Shown in pieces: positions 1-8,629 of a stretch of DNA of 64,000 bases. Location: positions 62,001 through 126,000 of the forward strand of contig JBHENC010000006.1 of NCBI GenBank assembly GCA_046262295.1, read 5' to 3'. The DNA is from JBHENC01 sp046262295 (GTDB lineage Bacteria > Acidobacteriota > Blastocatellia > Pyrinomonadales > Pyrinomonadaceae). The notes under the pieces were generated by a model. It saw only the letters and a list, made by a program, of their open reading frames with translations. It did not search any database and was not told where the DNA came from. Within the stretch, counting starts at the first letter, position 1. Each line of letters opens with the position of its first letter. The position numbers were made by a program, and so were the translations under genes.

Positions 1-437
1 GCCATAATCAAACAATCGTCGCCGGTCGCGGTGAGCATTCCGCCGCCCGCCGTGCCGCGATGAATGGTGACGAATTCGCGTATTGAACAGCGCCGCCCGA
101 TGCGCGTCTCCGAAGGCTCGTCTCTATATTTCAAATCCTGCGACGCGAGGCCGATGGAGACAAACGGAAAGACGTGCGTTTCGTCGCCGATGTGCGTGCG
201 CCCGTCCACGACGCAGTGCGATTCGAGACGGACATTATCGCCTAAGACCACGTCATCACCGATAATGGAATAAGGGCCGATGTAGCAGTCGCGGCCGATC
301 TGCGCGCGCGGGCTGATAATGGCTGACGGATGAATGACGGGCGGTGCAGAGTTTGAGTGATGAGCGCCGACGGTGAGCGCCGCTTCATTTGCGATGGCGT
401 GTTCTTTCGGGCGCGCTTTGGGCGTCGTGCTGCTCAT
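1..437 (-). CDS. lpxA: LpxA, acyl-ACP--UDP-N-acetylglucosamine O-acyltransferase (partial, N-terminal part)
   Basis: First committed step of lipid A synthesis: cytoplasmic transfer of a 3-hydroxyacyl chain from ACP to UDP-GlcNAc. Only the first 145 codons are in the window; the gene runs off the left edge. The translation shows left-handed beta-helix hexapeptide repeats (IHPSAIISPRAQIG, YIGPYSIIGDDVVLG) and the LpxA signatures QDLKY and REFVTIHRGT. The catalytic histidine would lie beyond the edge. Compared with E. coli LpxA there are about 30 extra N-terminal residues before the first repeat. The ATG overlaps the fabZ stop (ATGA), so the two genes are translationally coupled. Confidence 0.93.
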   Translation of the reverse strand, partial: MSSTTPKARPKEHAIANEAALTVGAHHSNSAPPVIHPSAIISPRAQIGRDCYIGPYSIIGDDVVLGDNVRLESHCVVDGRTHIGDETHVFPFVSIGLASQDLKYRDEPSETRIGRRCSIREFVTIHRGTAGGGMLTATGDDCLIM

Positions 438-889
438 TGGGCGACGGCCTCGCGGTCTGCGACGACGCTCATGATTTCGGCTTCGGCCATCAGCACGCCG
501 TCAACTTTCGCTTCGCCGCGCATACGCTGTACGCGCGAGCCGATTCGCAGCGCCGTGACTTCCAGAATCAAAGTGTCGCCGGGCGTGACCGGCTTGCGAA
601 AACGCGCTTCCTTGATGCCGCTAAAGAGCACGAGTTTCTCATCGCGGTCTTCTATTTCGCGCAGGGCAAGAATCGCGCCGACCTGCGCGAGCGCCTCAAC
701 GATGAGCACGCCGGGCATCACGGGTGCGCCGGGAAAGTGTCCCTGAAAAAAAGGCTCGCCCATCGTGACCTGCTTGATGCCGACAATGCGTTCGCGCGGA
801 ATCAGTTCGATGATGCGATCAACGAGCAGAAACGGGTAGCGGTGCGGCAAAAGTTGCTGAATGGCGCGTGTGTCGAGAATTGTCTGCAT
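434..889 (-). CDS. fabZ: FabZ, 3-hydroxyacyl-ACP dehydratase
   Basis: Dehydrates 3-hydroxyacyl-ACP in type II fatty acid synthesis. The 151-residue length is normal for the hot-dog fold family. LPHRYPFLLVDR lies near residues 14-25, and GHFPGAPVMPGVLIVEALAQ holds the catalytic pair His51 and Glu65. It sits between a Skp/OmpH gene upstream and lpxA downstream (ATGA overlap), as in the E. coli bamA-skp-lpxD-fabZ-lpxA cluster except that lpxD is absent here. FabZ and LpxA compete for 3-hydroxyacyl-ACP, so joint expression balances phospholipid and lipid A production. Confidence 0.96.
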   Translation of the reverse strand: MQTILDTRAIQQLLPHRYPFLLVDRIIELIPRERIVGIKQVTMGEPFFQGHFPGAPVMPGVLIVEALAQVGAILALREIEDRDEKLVLFSGIKEARFRKPVTPGDTLILEVTALRIGSRVQRMRGEAKVDGVLMAEAEIMSVVADREAVAQ

Positions 890-991
890 GGCAATCCCGG
901 TCGGGCGAAGGCGGAGGGTTAAATAGAAAGAGTGCGGAGGAAGCGAACAAGCGTTTCGCGCCTCCGCACATGGGTTGAGTTAGGCTTGTTG

Positions 992-1621
992 TTAGCGTCC
1001 GCTAGCTGCGGCGCTCGCCGGATTTTTGCTGTTGTATTCGGTGATAAACGCGCCTGTCACATCCATTGCAGGATTGGCGGTCAGCACCGCTGGAGCAAAC
1101 TTGCTGATGTCGAGCAACAGGCTGATACCGCGTTGGCGCGCAAATCCGTCAAGGGCTTTGCCGATATCTTCGGAGATCGGGCCGACGACTTCCTGAAGCC
1201 GTTTCTGGTAAGCCGCTTCAGCTTCCTTCTTTTTGAATTCAAGCTGGCGCTGCAACGCTTCGCCTTGATCCGTCTTCTGCTGGATCGTCTTAGGATCAAC
1301 GACGCTGCTGTTGCTGCTCAACTTATTGATATCGTCGGCAATCGTCTTGATCTGTGTCTGAAGGCCGATGAGTTCGGTCTGGCGCGGTTTGAATTCGCTT
1401 TCCAAACTCCGCACGGCGCTGACATAGCGCCTGATGCCCTGCTTATCGTCGCCAAAAGCTTCGGTGTTGACAAAGGCGATTTTGCTATCGGGGATGGTGG
1501 CGGAAGCGCCTGCTCCACCGCCAGCGGGTGCGGCCGGTCTGGTGCTCTGCTGTGCGTAAGCGGGAATAGATGCTAAAGCCGCGAGGACAATGGACGCGGC
1601 AAATAAACGAAGTGTTTTCAT
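992..1621 (-). CDS. skp: OmpH/Skp family periplasmic chaperone
   Basis: 209 residues with an N-terminal signal peptide (MKTLRLFAASIVLAALASIP, cleavage probably after AYA-Q). The mature part contains SKIAFVNTEAF, the typical first beta strand of the family, followed by a long charged coiled coil (about residues 70-150) and a short C-terminal domain. Skp proteins hold unfolded outer-membrane proteins in the periplasm and hand them to the BAM complex. It lies directly downstream of bamA on the same strand and upstream of fabZ, the conserved arrangement. The ATG at 1621 is the only start that gives the signal peptide. Confidence 0.88.
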   Translation of the reverse strand: MKTLRLFAASIVLAALASIPAYAQQSTRPAAPAGGGAGASATIPDSKIAFVNTEAFGDDKQGIRRYVSAVRSLESEFKPRQTELIGLQTQIKTIADDINKLSSNSSVVDPKTIQQKTDQGEALQRQLEFKKKEAEAAYQKRLQEVVGPISEDIGKALDGFARQRGISLLLDISKFAPAVLTANPAMDVTGAFITEYNSKNPASAAASGR

Positions 1622-1708
1622 GACTTTCCTTATACTGCTCCTTCAGTGAATGCGGTCGTTGATCCTTTTAGGATGCGAGCGCCGCACAGGTAGTTGACTC
1701 AAGACAAA

Positions 1709-4700
1709 TTAAAAAGTTCGGCCGATGCTGAAGCGGAATACGCGGCGGCGCTCGCCGGAGAAAAACTCGGGGCGGGCATTCGGATTGTAAGCGTAGATTA
1801 AGCGAAACGGCACATTGACGACCGGCACTTGCACGCGCAGCTCGACGCCGAGACTCGCGCGATAATCGCTGATCCCGTTGAACATACTCTGGTTGATGCG
1901 CACCACCGTGTTGGTCTGCGCCTCGCCGCGCAGGAAAACCGGTTGGAAGCCGAAAGGCAGACCCGTTTGCGGATTAATATTAGAGCTTTGTGCGCTGCTC
2001 AATTCATCGCGCGTGGCAAAGTTTGCGCCGCGTAGGATAAGCGCCGTCTGTGCCGTTTGCGGATCGAAGGCAAACGCCAGATTGGGATTGTTTCTGGCCG
2101 CCAGCAAACTCAGGTTTGTGCCCAACCCGAGCGTTTGCAGAAACGGTTGATCAGAGACGAAGTTGGTGTTGATGAATTGATCGCGGCCTCCGCGTAGATT
2201 AAACGCCGAACCGATGTCGGCGAAGGCGGCGGCGCTCGCCGGGCCGAAGATCGGCACGCGATACTCGAAGTTGCCGAGCAACTGCGTGTCGCCGCCGATG
2301 GGCGTAATGCTGTTTGCGAAGTTGAGCACGTTGCTGCCCGTTGCGCCGGTGAACGTCCCGATGCGTGTCGCGGCGGCGGCAAGCGCGGCAGGCAAACCGG
2401 CGGGCGTTTCAGGCGTGCCCGTCGCATTGGTCGCCAGCACCACGTTGCGCGAAGTGATAAAGGAATTGATGGGCGCATACGGCGTGATCGAACGCACGTT
2501 ATAGCCGCGAATCGTAAATTCATCGCCGAGAAAGAAACGGTCGAAGATCGGAACGCCGTTGACAAAGGCGAGCGAGTTGGAGTTTCTAATCGTGCTCGAT
2601 GTGGCGAAGCTGCCGACGTTGGCGGCGATTAAACGAAAGCCGAACACGTGCGGATTGCCACCCGGCTTCTTGTTGCGCACCGGAATAAACTGAATGTAGG
2701 AGAGCGACGGCTGGTAAGAGCGTACATCGCCGCCCAGACCCGATAGAGTAAACGATGCGCTAATTTGTTTGCCGCGCACCGGATCGTTCTGGTTTTTCGA
2801 GAAGTCGCGCGTATCGTAAACAACGGTCGGCGTGATGCGGCTCGTCAGAATGTTGGGTTGCGTGTAGAGAACCGGGATAAATGTTTGCGCGTTGTTCTCG
2901 GCATTGACCGTCGGCTCTCGCACGCTGTCCTGTCGAATCGTGTACGAGAGACCGATGCGCGTGGACTGCGTGAACGGGCGCTTGCGGTAAAACTCGGAGA
3001 GCGGCGCACTGGCGAAAATCGAACCGCCGTTCGATGTGCGCGTGAAAAGATTTTCCTCGCGCGTGTTGAAAAAATCGGTCAGCGAACCCGATGTGCCTTG
3101 AAGAGCGTTGACGTTCTGCGAGAGCGCCGTGCCTTCGCCGAAGGTCTTCGCCGATGAAGTAAAAAGCGAAAAGCCGGTTGTAATCGGGCGGTTGCGCAAA
3201 TACGGCTCGGTGAAAGAAAATTGCAGCGTGCGCTGGCGATTGCCCGCCGCGACGTCAATCGAAAGGACTTCACCGCGTCCCAAAAGATTGTTGGTCGAAT
3301 AGGTCAGGCCGAAGAAAGAGCCGCCGATGCCGGAGATGCCGCCGTTAAAAGAGATGGACTGGCGTCCGCGCTCCGCGACTTTCACGTTAACGTCAACAGT
3401 CGCTTCTTCTTCGTTGGTGCGAAAATCGGCGTCGCGTTCTTTATCAATCGGATCGAAGTAGCCGAGCTGGTTAAGCCGCAGAACCGAGAACTCGAAGAGC
3501 GCCTGATTGTAAACATCGCCTTCATTGATGACGATTTCGCGGCGCAGGACGTTGTCGCGCGTAAAGGTGTTGCCGAGGAATTCCAGACGGCGCAAGGTGA
3601 ACTGCTTGCCTTCGTCAATCGTGATCGTAAAGTCCGCGATGCCTTCGTTCGGATTCTTCGGATCGTCGCGGAACGTCGGCGTCGGTTCGGCCGAATACTG
3701 TATGAACCCCTGCGCGCCGTAAGCCTTCTTGAGGTCTTCAAAAAGCGACTTGCCGATGCGTTGGCCGTCGGCAATTTCGCCCGGTTTAAGACCGATGGCG
3801 TCGCGGATTCTGTCCTGCGAAAAAATTGAGTTGCCTTCGATCTTGATTTCGCCGATGCGATAGAGCTTGCCTTCGGTGATGGGAACGGTGACGCGCAGTG
3901 CTTCGTCGGTTGATGAAAGAAGCGGAAGCGGAATAAAGAAACCGGTGGTGCGGCGTCCCAAGCCTTCGATGCGCGGCTCGCCGATGCGCGCATTGAGATA
4001 GCCCTTCGAGGTCATGTAAAAGCGCACGCGGCGCAAGTCTTCATCCAGCTTGCGGCGATCCAGCACGTCCTCGCTTTTGAAGCGCGAAATGAGTCCGGCT
4101 TCCTTCACGAACTTCATTTCGCCGCGCAATGCGCCGTCGCTGAAATGCTCGTTGCCTTCAAACTCGATCTTGACGACACGCACACGGTCGCCTTCCTTGA
4201 TGTTGAAAGTCAACGCCGTCGAAGTCTGTGAGATGGCATCATTTTTATATTCAACGATAGCATTCGGGTGGCCTTTAGCGGCTTCTAGTTCTTTGATGAC
4301 GCGCGTCGCATTGCGCACTTTCACCGGATCAAAGGTGCTTTCCTTTGAAACACCGATGCGGTTTTCACGAAAGGCTTTCAGCACGTCGGATTCGGTAACG
4401 CTCTTTAGCCCGTTAAACTGTATGTCGCGGATAATCGGCAGTTCCAAGACCTTGAAGGTCACGATGACGCCGCCCTTTTCGCCGTCCCGGATGGAAACGC
4501 TCGTCTCCGTTTTATCGAAGAAAGGTTGTCCGAGAATGGCTTGCAGATCGCGCTGCACCTGCGCTTCATTGTAGGGGTCACCTTTGCGCGTCTGCACGTA
4601 GTAGAGAATATCATCGCCGCGCAGACGGCGATTGCCCGTCACTTCGACGTCTTCGACGATGCGTTGTGATTGCTGCTGCTCTTGCGCGTGAACGCCGCGC

Positions 4701-4777
4701 AGGGCGACGGGCGGAGCAACGATTCCAACAATTGCGCTCAAAAAGACGAGCAATGCGGCACGACGACAAATGTGCAT
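1709..4777 (-). CDS. bamA: BamA, outer-membrane protein assembly factor
   Basis: Core of the BAM machine that inserts beta-barrel proteins into the outer membrane. The start chosen at 4777 gives 1022 residues and a clear signal peptide (ALLVFLSAIVGIVAPP... then VHAQ); the open frame extends far upstream but that part is not protein-like. After the signal come POTRA repeats (VEDVEVTGNRRLRGDDILYY, IVKIEFEGNEHFSDG-type strands) up to about residue 480, then the Omp85 barrel. EFTIRGYNVRS carries the barrel-lumen (V/I)RGY motif and the chain ends in Phe, the usual outer-membrane insertion signal. It is about 200 residues longer than E. coli BamA, with Asn/Ala/Thr-rich inserts in the last third that probably form long loops. 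Confidence 0.93.
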   Translation of the reverse strand: MHICRRAALLVFLSAIVGIVAPPVALRGVHAQEQQQSQRIVEDVEVTGNRRLRGDDILYYVQTRKGDPYNEAQVQRDLQAILGQPFFDKTETSVSIRDGEKGGVIVTFKVLELPIIRDIQFNGLKSVTESDVLKAFRENRIGVSKESTFDPVKVRNATRVIKELEAAKGHPNAIVEYKNDAISQTSTALTFNIKEGDRVRVVKIEFEGNEHFSDGALRGEMKFVKEAGLISRFKSEDVLDRRKLDEDLRRVRFYMTSKGYLNARIGEPRIEGLGRRTTGFFIPLPLLSSTDEALRVTVPITEGKLYRIGEIKIEGNSIFSQDRIRDAIGLKPGEIADGQRIGKSLFEDLKKAYGAQGFIQYSAEPTPTFRDDPKNPNEGIADFTITIDEGKQFTLRRLEFLGNTFTRDNVLRREIVINEGDVYNQALFEFSVLRLNQLGYFDPIDKERDADFRTNEEEATVDVNVKVAERGRQSISFNGGISGIGGSFFGLTYSTNNLLGRGEVLSIDVAAGNRQRTLQFSFTEPYLRNRPITTGFSLFTSSAKTFGEGTALSQNVNALQGTSGSLTDFFNTREENLFTRTSNGGSIFASAPLSEFYRKRPFTQSTRIGLSYTIRQDSVREPTVNAENNAQTFIPVLYTQPNILTSRITPTVVYDTRDFSKNQNDPVRGKQISASFTLSGLGGDVRSYQPSLSYIQFIPVRNKKPGGNPHVFGFRLIAANVGSFATSSTIRNSNSLAFVNGVPIFDRFFLGDEFTIRGYNVRSITPYAPINSFITSRNVVLATNATGTPETPAGLPAALAAAATRIGTFTGATGSNVLNFANSITPIGGDTQLLGNFEYRVPIFGPASAAAFADIGSAFNLRGGRDQFINTNFVSDQPFLQTLGLGTNLSLLAARNNPNLAFAFDPQTAQTALILRGANFATRDELSSAQSSNINPQTGLPFGFQPVFLRGEAQTNTVVRINQSMFNGISDYRASLGVELRVQVPVVNVPFRLIYAYNPNARPEFFSGERRRVFRFSIGRTF

Positions 4778-5133
4778 ATGAATGACTGTTATCCCTCTGA
4801 AGGTTAGCCAACGACTTCGGGGAGCCTTGCTTAGGATGAATAGTTTTGTTGATGGACGCGCCGCGCCAAACCGATAAACTACCGTGCGCGGATTAATTAA
4901 ACACGAGAGAAGCCTTTGATTCCAGCCCCGAACATACGGTTGCCAATGACTGTACACTCCAGCAAAGTCGCGCATTATACAGGGAAGGAAGCGAAAACAG
5001 AAGCCGCTAACGCGCCGCCCACAAGCCTCGAAGCAAACTTCAGCGGCGGCGAACGCTGTTACGCTGATCGCCGCCGCCCGTGATGCCGTGTCTTCTTTTG
5101 GCCGCTGCTTTGCGGCTTTTCGCGTTCCGGCCT
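4778..5133. other. Intergenic region between clpC and bamA
   Basis: About 356 bases without a convincing gene; the open frame that continues upstream of bamA here shows no domain. It should hold the bamA promoter on the minus strand. A small hairpin near 5100-5120 (GCCGC/GCGGC arms, followed by TTTT on the plus strand) resembles a weak terminator but faces away from clpC. No RNA gene recognised. Confidence 0.5.
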
Positions 5134-7539
5134 TTAATGAATCAGCAGCGCATCGCCCGGTTCTTCGACACCCGCCGAACGGTAATTCAATTCGTTGCCG
5201 TCCAAAAACACTTCGATGATCGTCGCCTCGGTAAGTTGTCCCTGAATCAGTGCTTCGGAGAGCGGGTCTTCGACGTGCTTTTGCAGCGCACGCCGCAACG
5301 GGCGCGCCCCGTAGGAACGGTCGGCGCAAGTCTTGGCGACGAGCCAGCGTTTGGCTTCCTCCGTCAGTCGAACTTCGAGGCCGCGTGTGGCGAGCGTGCG
5401 ATTCAGTTGCTCGATTTGTAGCTGGATGACTTCCAATAACTCTTCGTCGAGTAGTTGCTCGAAGATAATGATTTCGTCCAGCCGGTTGATGAATTCGGGA
5501 TTGAAAGTTTGCCGCACGGTTGACATCACCATCTCTTCCAGCTTCTCGCGCGAGGCGTCGGTCGTCGCCTGAAAGCCCATCGTGCCCTTCTTTTGTATAA
5601 AGCGCGCGCCGATGTTCGAGGTCATAATGATGATGACGTTTTTGAAATCAATCGTGTTGCCGAGCGCGTCCGTGAGGATTCCGTCCTCGAAGACCTGCAA
5701 CAGAATATTGAAAATGTCCGGGTGCGCTTTTTCGATTTCGTCAAAGAGCAATACGGAATAGGGCGAGCGTTTGATGCGTTCCGTGAGTTGGCCGCCCTCT
5801 TCGTGGCCGACGTACCCGGGCGGGCTGCCGATTAATTTGGAGACGGAATGCTTCTCCATAAATTCCGACATATCGAAGCGAATCATCGCGCGTTCGGAGC
5901 CGAACAGGAATTCCGCGAGCGTGCGCGCTACTTCGGTTTTGCCGACGCCCGTTGGCCCTAAGAAAAGAAACGAGCCGACGGGACGCTGCGGATTTTTCAG
6001 ACCGGCGCGGCTGCGGCGAATCGCACGCGCCAGCGCCGAGATCGCCAGACGTTGCGAGATAACTCTGCGGTGCAACTCCGGTTCGATGCGCAGTAGCTTC
6101 TGCGTCTCTTCTTCCTTGAGCGACATGATAGGGATGCCCGTCCAGCGCGCGATCACTTCCTCTATGTCGTCCTTTGTAACTTCGGTCGTGATAACAGGGT
6201 CTTCTTCCGGCTCTGCGTAGCGCGAATTGAAAGATTTGCTGCCGGGTGTTCCTATAAAGTGCGACGTGCCGCTTTGCCAGCCATTCGTCACCGAAGGCGG
6301 ATTCCAGTCCGGCGCGTCGCCCTGTTGTTCGCGGCGCACGCGAAGCTTGACGCGCGCTCCGGCTTCGTCGAGCACGTCAATGGCTTTGTCCGGCAAGAAG
6401 CGGTCTGGAATGTAGCGGCTCGATTGATAGACGGCAGCTTCGATGGCGTCGTCCGTGTAGCGCACCTGATGAAAGGTTTCGTATCGCTCGCGCACGCCGT
6501 CGAGAATTTCTATCGCTTCGATCTCCGACGGAGGCGGAACTTTCACGGCCTGAAAACGGCGTTCAAGCGAACGGTCTTTCTCGATTGACTTGCGAAACTC
6601 GGCGGGCGTCGTCGCGCCGATGCACTGCACTTCGCCGCGCGACAGAGCCGGTTTCAAAATGTTCGCGGCATCCAAAGAGCCTTCGGCCGAACCTGCGCCG
6701 ACCAGCGTATGCAGCTCGTCTATAAAGACGATATAGTGCGGGTTTTCGATCAGCTCGCGCATAATCTGTTTGAGGCGTTCTTCAAACTGCCCGCGATATT
6801 TTGTGCCCGCGACGATTAAGGAAAGATCAAGCGAGAGAATGCGCTTATTTTCGAGAAACGACGGCACGTCGCCGGACACGATTCGCTGCGCGAGACCCTC
6901 GACAATAGCGGTTTTACCGACGCCGGGTTCGCCGATCAACACGGGATTGTTTTTCGTGCGGCGACAAAGAATCTGCACGACCCGTTCGATCTCGTCTTCG
7001 CGCCCGACCAGCGGATCGAGCTTGTCGCTTTGCGCGTCGTCCGTTAAATCGCGCGAAAATTCCGTTAAGTGCGGCGTCTCTTTTTTCTGCGTGGCGCGGT
7101 TGTCAACTCCGGTCTGGCGGGCGATTTCGTCGCGGACGGCGACCAGCCGCAAACCTCTCTCGTAGAGAAGCTCTGCCGCCATCGAACGCTCTTCTCTGAG
7201 AAGCCCTAGAAGCAGATGCTCCGTTCCGATGTGGCGATGCTGCAACCGGTCGGATTCTTCGTGCGCGTAAGCCAGCACCCGTTTGGTTTCGGGCGCGAGC
7301 GGCAACTCGACCGAAGTTGAAATCTTTTCACGCAGTAAGGTGCGTGCTTCGATGTCTTTGCGGATCGCTTCGATGGAGAGCTGCGAGCGCGGAAAAAAAC
7401 GCGCCGTCAAACTCTTATCTTCGCGCATCAGCCCTAACAACAGATGCTCCGGCTCGATGGCCGGTGCTCCAAATTGGCTCGCTTCATACCGCGCAAAGAA
7501 AATCACTCTTCGCGCTTTCTCCGTGTATCGCTCAAACAT
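5134..7539 (-). CDS. clpC: ClpC-type AAA+ unfoldase (Clp protease ATP-binding subunit)
   Basis: Hsp100 unfoldase that feeds substrates to ClpP in the cytoplasm; 801 residues. Two Clp-N repeats (about 1-140, with EHLLLGL in both), first AAA+ module with Walker A GEPGVGKT (203-210) and Walker B VFIDE (271-275), second module with GPTGVGKT (528-535). Odd point: between the modules (about 400-452), where ClpC normally has a coiled-coil/UVR middle domain, there is a Pro/Gly/Ser/Asn-rich linker without coiled-coil character. No mcsA, mcsB or ctsR gene is adjacent. It lies alone between lolD and bamA. Confidence 0.93.
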   Translation of the reverse strand: MFERYTEKARRVIFFARYEASQFGAPAIEPEHLLLGLMREDKSLTARFFPRSQLSIEAIRKDIEARTLLREKISTSVELPLAPETKRVLAYAHEESDRLQHRHIGTEHLLLGLLREERSMAAELLYERGLRLVAVRDEIARQTGVDNRATQKKETPHLTEFSRDLTDDAQSDKLDPLVGREDEIERVVQILCRRTKNNPVLIGEPGVGKTAIVEGLAQRIVSGDVPSFLENKRILSLDLSLIVAGTKYRGQFEERLKQIMRELIENPHYIVFIDELHTLVGAGSAEGSLDAANILKPALSRGEVQCIGATTPAEFRKSIEKDRSLERRFQAVKVPPPSEIEAIEILDGVRERYETFHQVRYTDDAIEAAVYQSSRYIPDRFLPDKAIDVLDEAGARVKLRVRREQQGDAPDWNPPSVTNGWQSGTSHFIGTPGSKSFNSRYAEPEEDPVITTEVTKDDIEEVIARWTGIPIMSLKEEETQKLLRIEPELHRRVISQRLAISALARAIRRSRAGLKNPQRPVGSFLFLGPTGVGKTEVARTLAEFLFGSERAMIRFDMSEFMEKHSVSKLIGSPPGYVGHEEGGQLTERIKRSPYSVLLFDEIEKAHPDIFNILLQVFEDGILTDALGNTIDFKNVIIIMTSNIGARFIQKKGTMGFQATTDASREKLEEMVMSTVRQTFNPEFINRLDEIIIFEQLLDEELLEVIQLQIEQLNRTLATRGLEVRLTEEAKRWLVAKTCADRSYGARPLRRALQKHVEDPLSEALIQGQLTEATIIEVFLDGNELNYRSAGVEEPGDALLIH

Positions 7540-7752
7540 AAGCTTTTCGTTGACCGCTGTGATGAAAAAACAATTGCGTGATTATGATGCCGTTTCGCTT
7601 TCACGTTCCGGGTAAACGCGGCGCGACGCCCGATCATTATAACCTAACGACGGGAAAGGCGAAACGCAGAAGCGAAATTAATTTACGGAAACGCGCAAAT
7701 ATAAGGCCATTGAAGTCCGGCAGACTTTACGCTCGCAGAAAATCCGTGCAGA

Positions 7753-8523
7753 TTAAATCGCTCCAGTTTCCGCCTGACCGCCTGATGTTGGTTCGAGAGT
7801 TGTTTCCAATTTGCCGTCGCATAAACGCAACGCGCGGTCGCAGAGCGCGACTAAATTTTCATTGTGTGTGGCGAGCACGACACACGCGCCGTTAGTGCGC
7901 GCGAAAGTTTTTAATAGTCGGCCGATCTGCGCGCCCGCAACAGCATCCAGATTTCCCGTCGGCTCGTCCGCCAGAACGAGGCGCGGATTTTTAACGACGG
8001 CGCGCGCCAGTGCGACGCGCTGCTGTTCGCCGCCGGAAAGACGGCTGACCGGCTGCCGCGCGTGTTCGCGTAAATTTACGCTCTCCAAAATTTCCATTGC
8101 GCGTTGCCTGCACGTTGCGGGCGGCAGGCGCGCGATGCGCAGCGGCAACGCGACGTTTTCGAGCGCCGTTAAATCCTGCAACAGGTGGTGAAACTGAAAC
8201 ACGAAGCCGACGTGTTGTTGACGAAAGCGCGCGAGCTGGGCGGCGTCGGCGAGCGTGATCTCGAAACCGCAGAGGTGCGCTTGTCCGGCGTCTGCCTTTT
8301 CCAACCCGCCGAGCACATTCAGCAAAGTTGATTTGCCCGCGCCGGACGCGCCCGTAATCGCCACCATCTCGCCCGCCGCTATTGTCAGAGACACGCCACG
8401 CAAAACTTCAACACGCGCGCCCGCTTCCGCCGCAAAAGCTTTACACAGCCCGCTTGCGACCAGCGTTTCTTCTACGGGCGCAAATCCTTCAGGCGGCATA
8501 ATCATTATCGGAGAAACAAGCAT
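7753..8523 (-). CDS. lolD: LolD-like ABC transporter ATP-binding protein
   Basis: ATPase of an MacB/LolCDE-type exporter. Walker A GASGAGKST, Q-loop FVFQFHHLL, signature LSGGEQQRVALARA, Walker B LVLADEPTGNLD and the H-loop TH are all present; FQFHHLL and EPTGNLD are typical of LolD. The permease gene lies about 100 bp upstream on the same strand, so the pair probably extracts lipoproteins from the inner membrane for delivery to the outer membrane. The family is 220-240 residues; the extra N-terminal residues make a start at an internal ATG (MIMPPEG) possible. Confidence 0.88.
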   Translation of the reverse strand: MLVSPIMIMPPEGFAPVEETLVASGLCKAFAAEAGARVEVLRGVSLTIAAGEMVAITGASGAGKSTLLNVLGGLEKADAGQAHLCGFEITLADAAQLARFRQQHVGFVFQFHHLLQDLTALENVALPLRIARLPPATCRQRAMEILESVNLREHARQPVSRLSGGEQQRVALARAVVKNPRLVLADEPTGNLDAVAGAQIGRLLKTFARTNGACVVLATHNENLVALCDRALRLCDGKLETTLEPTSGGQAETGAI

Positions 8524-8629
8524 ACCCTTCGATGTTCAAGCCTTGCGATTGAACTTAGCATGAAGGGATTATCTCGTAACTTCAAAGTGCTTCGTTCAGA
8601 ATTGATGGCGTTGTTGATCTTCGCTAATT

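Noticed and set aside
4778..5329. N-terminal extension of BamA beyond 4777
   Set aside because: It would precede the signal peptide, has no domain and overlaps clpC; the ATG at 4777 places the signal peptide first.
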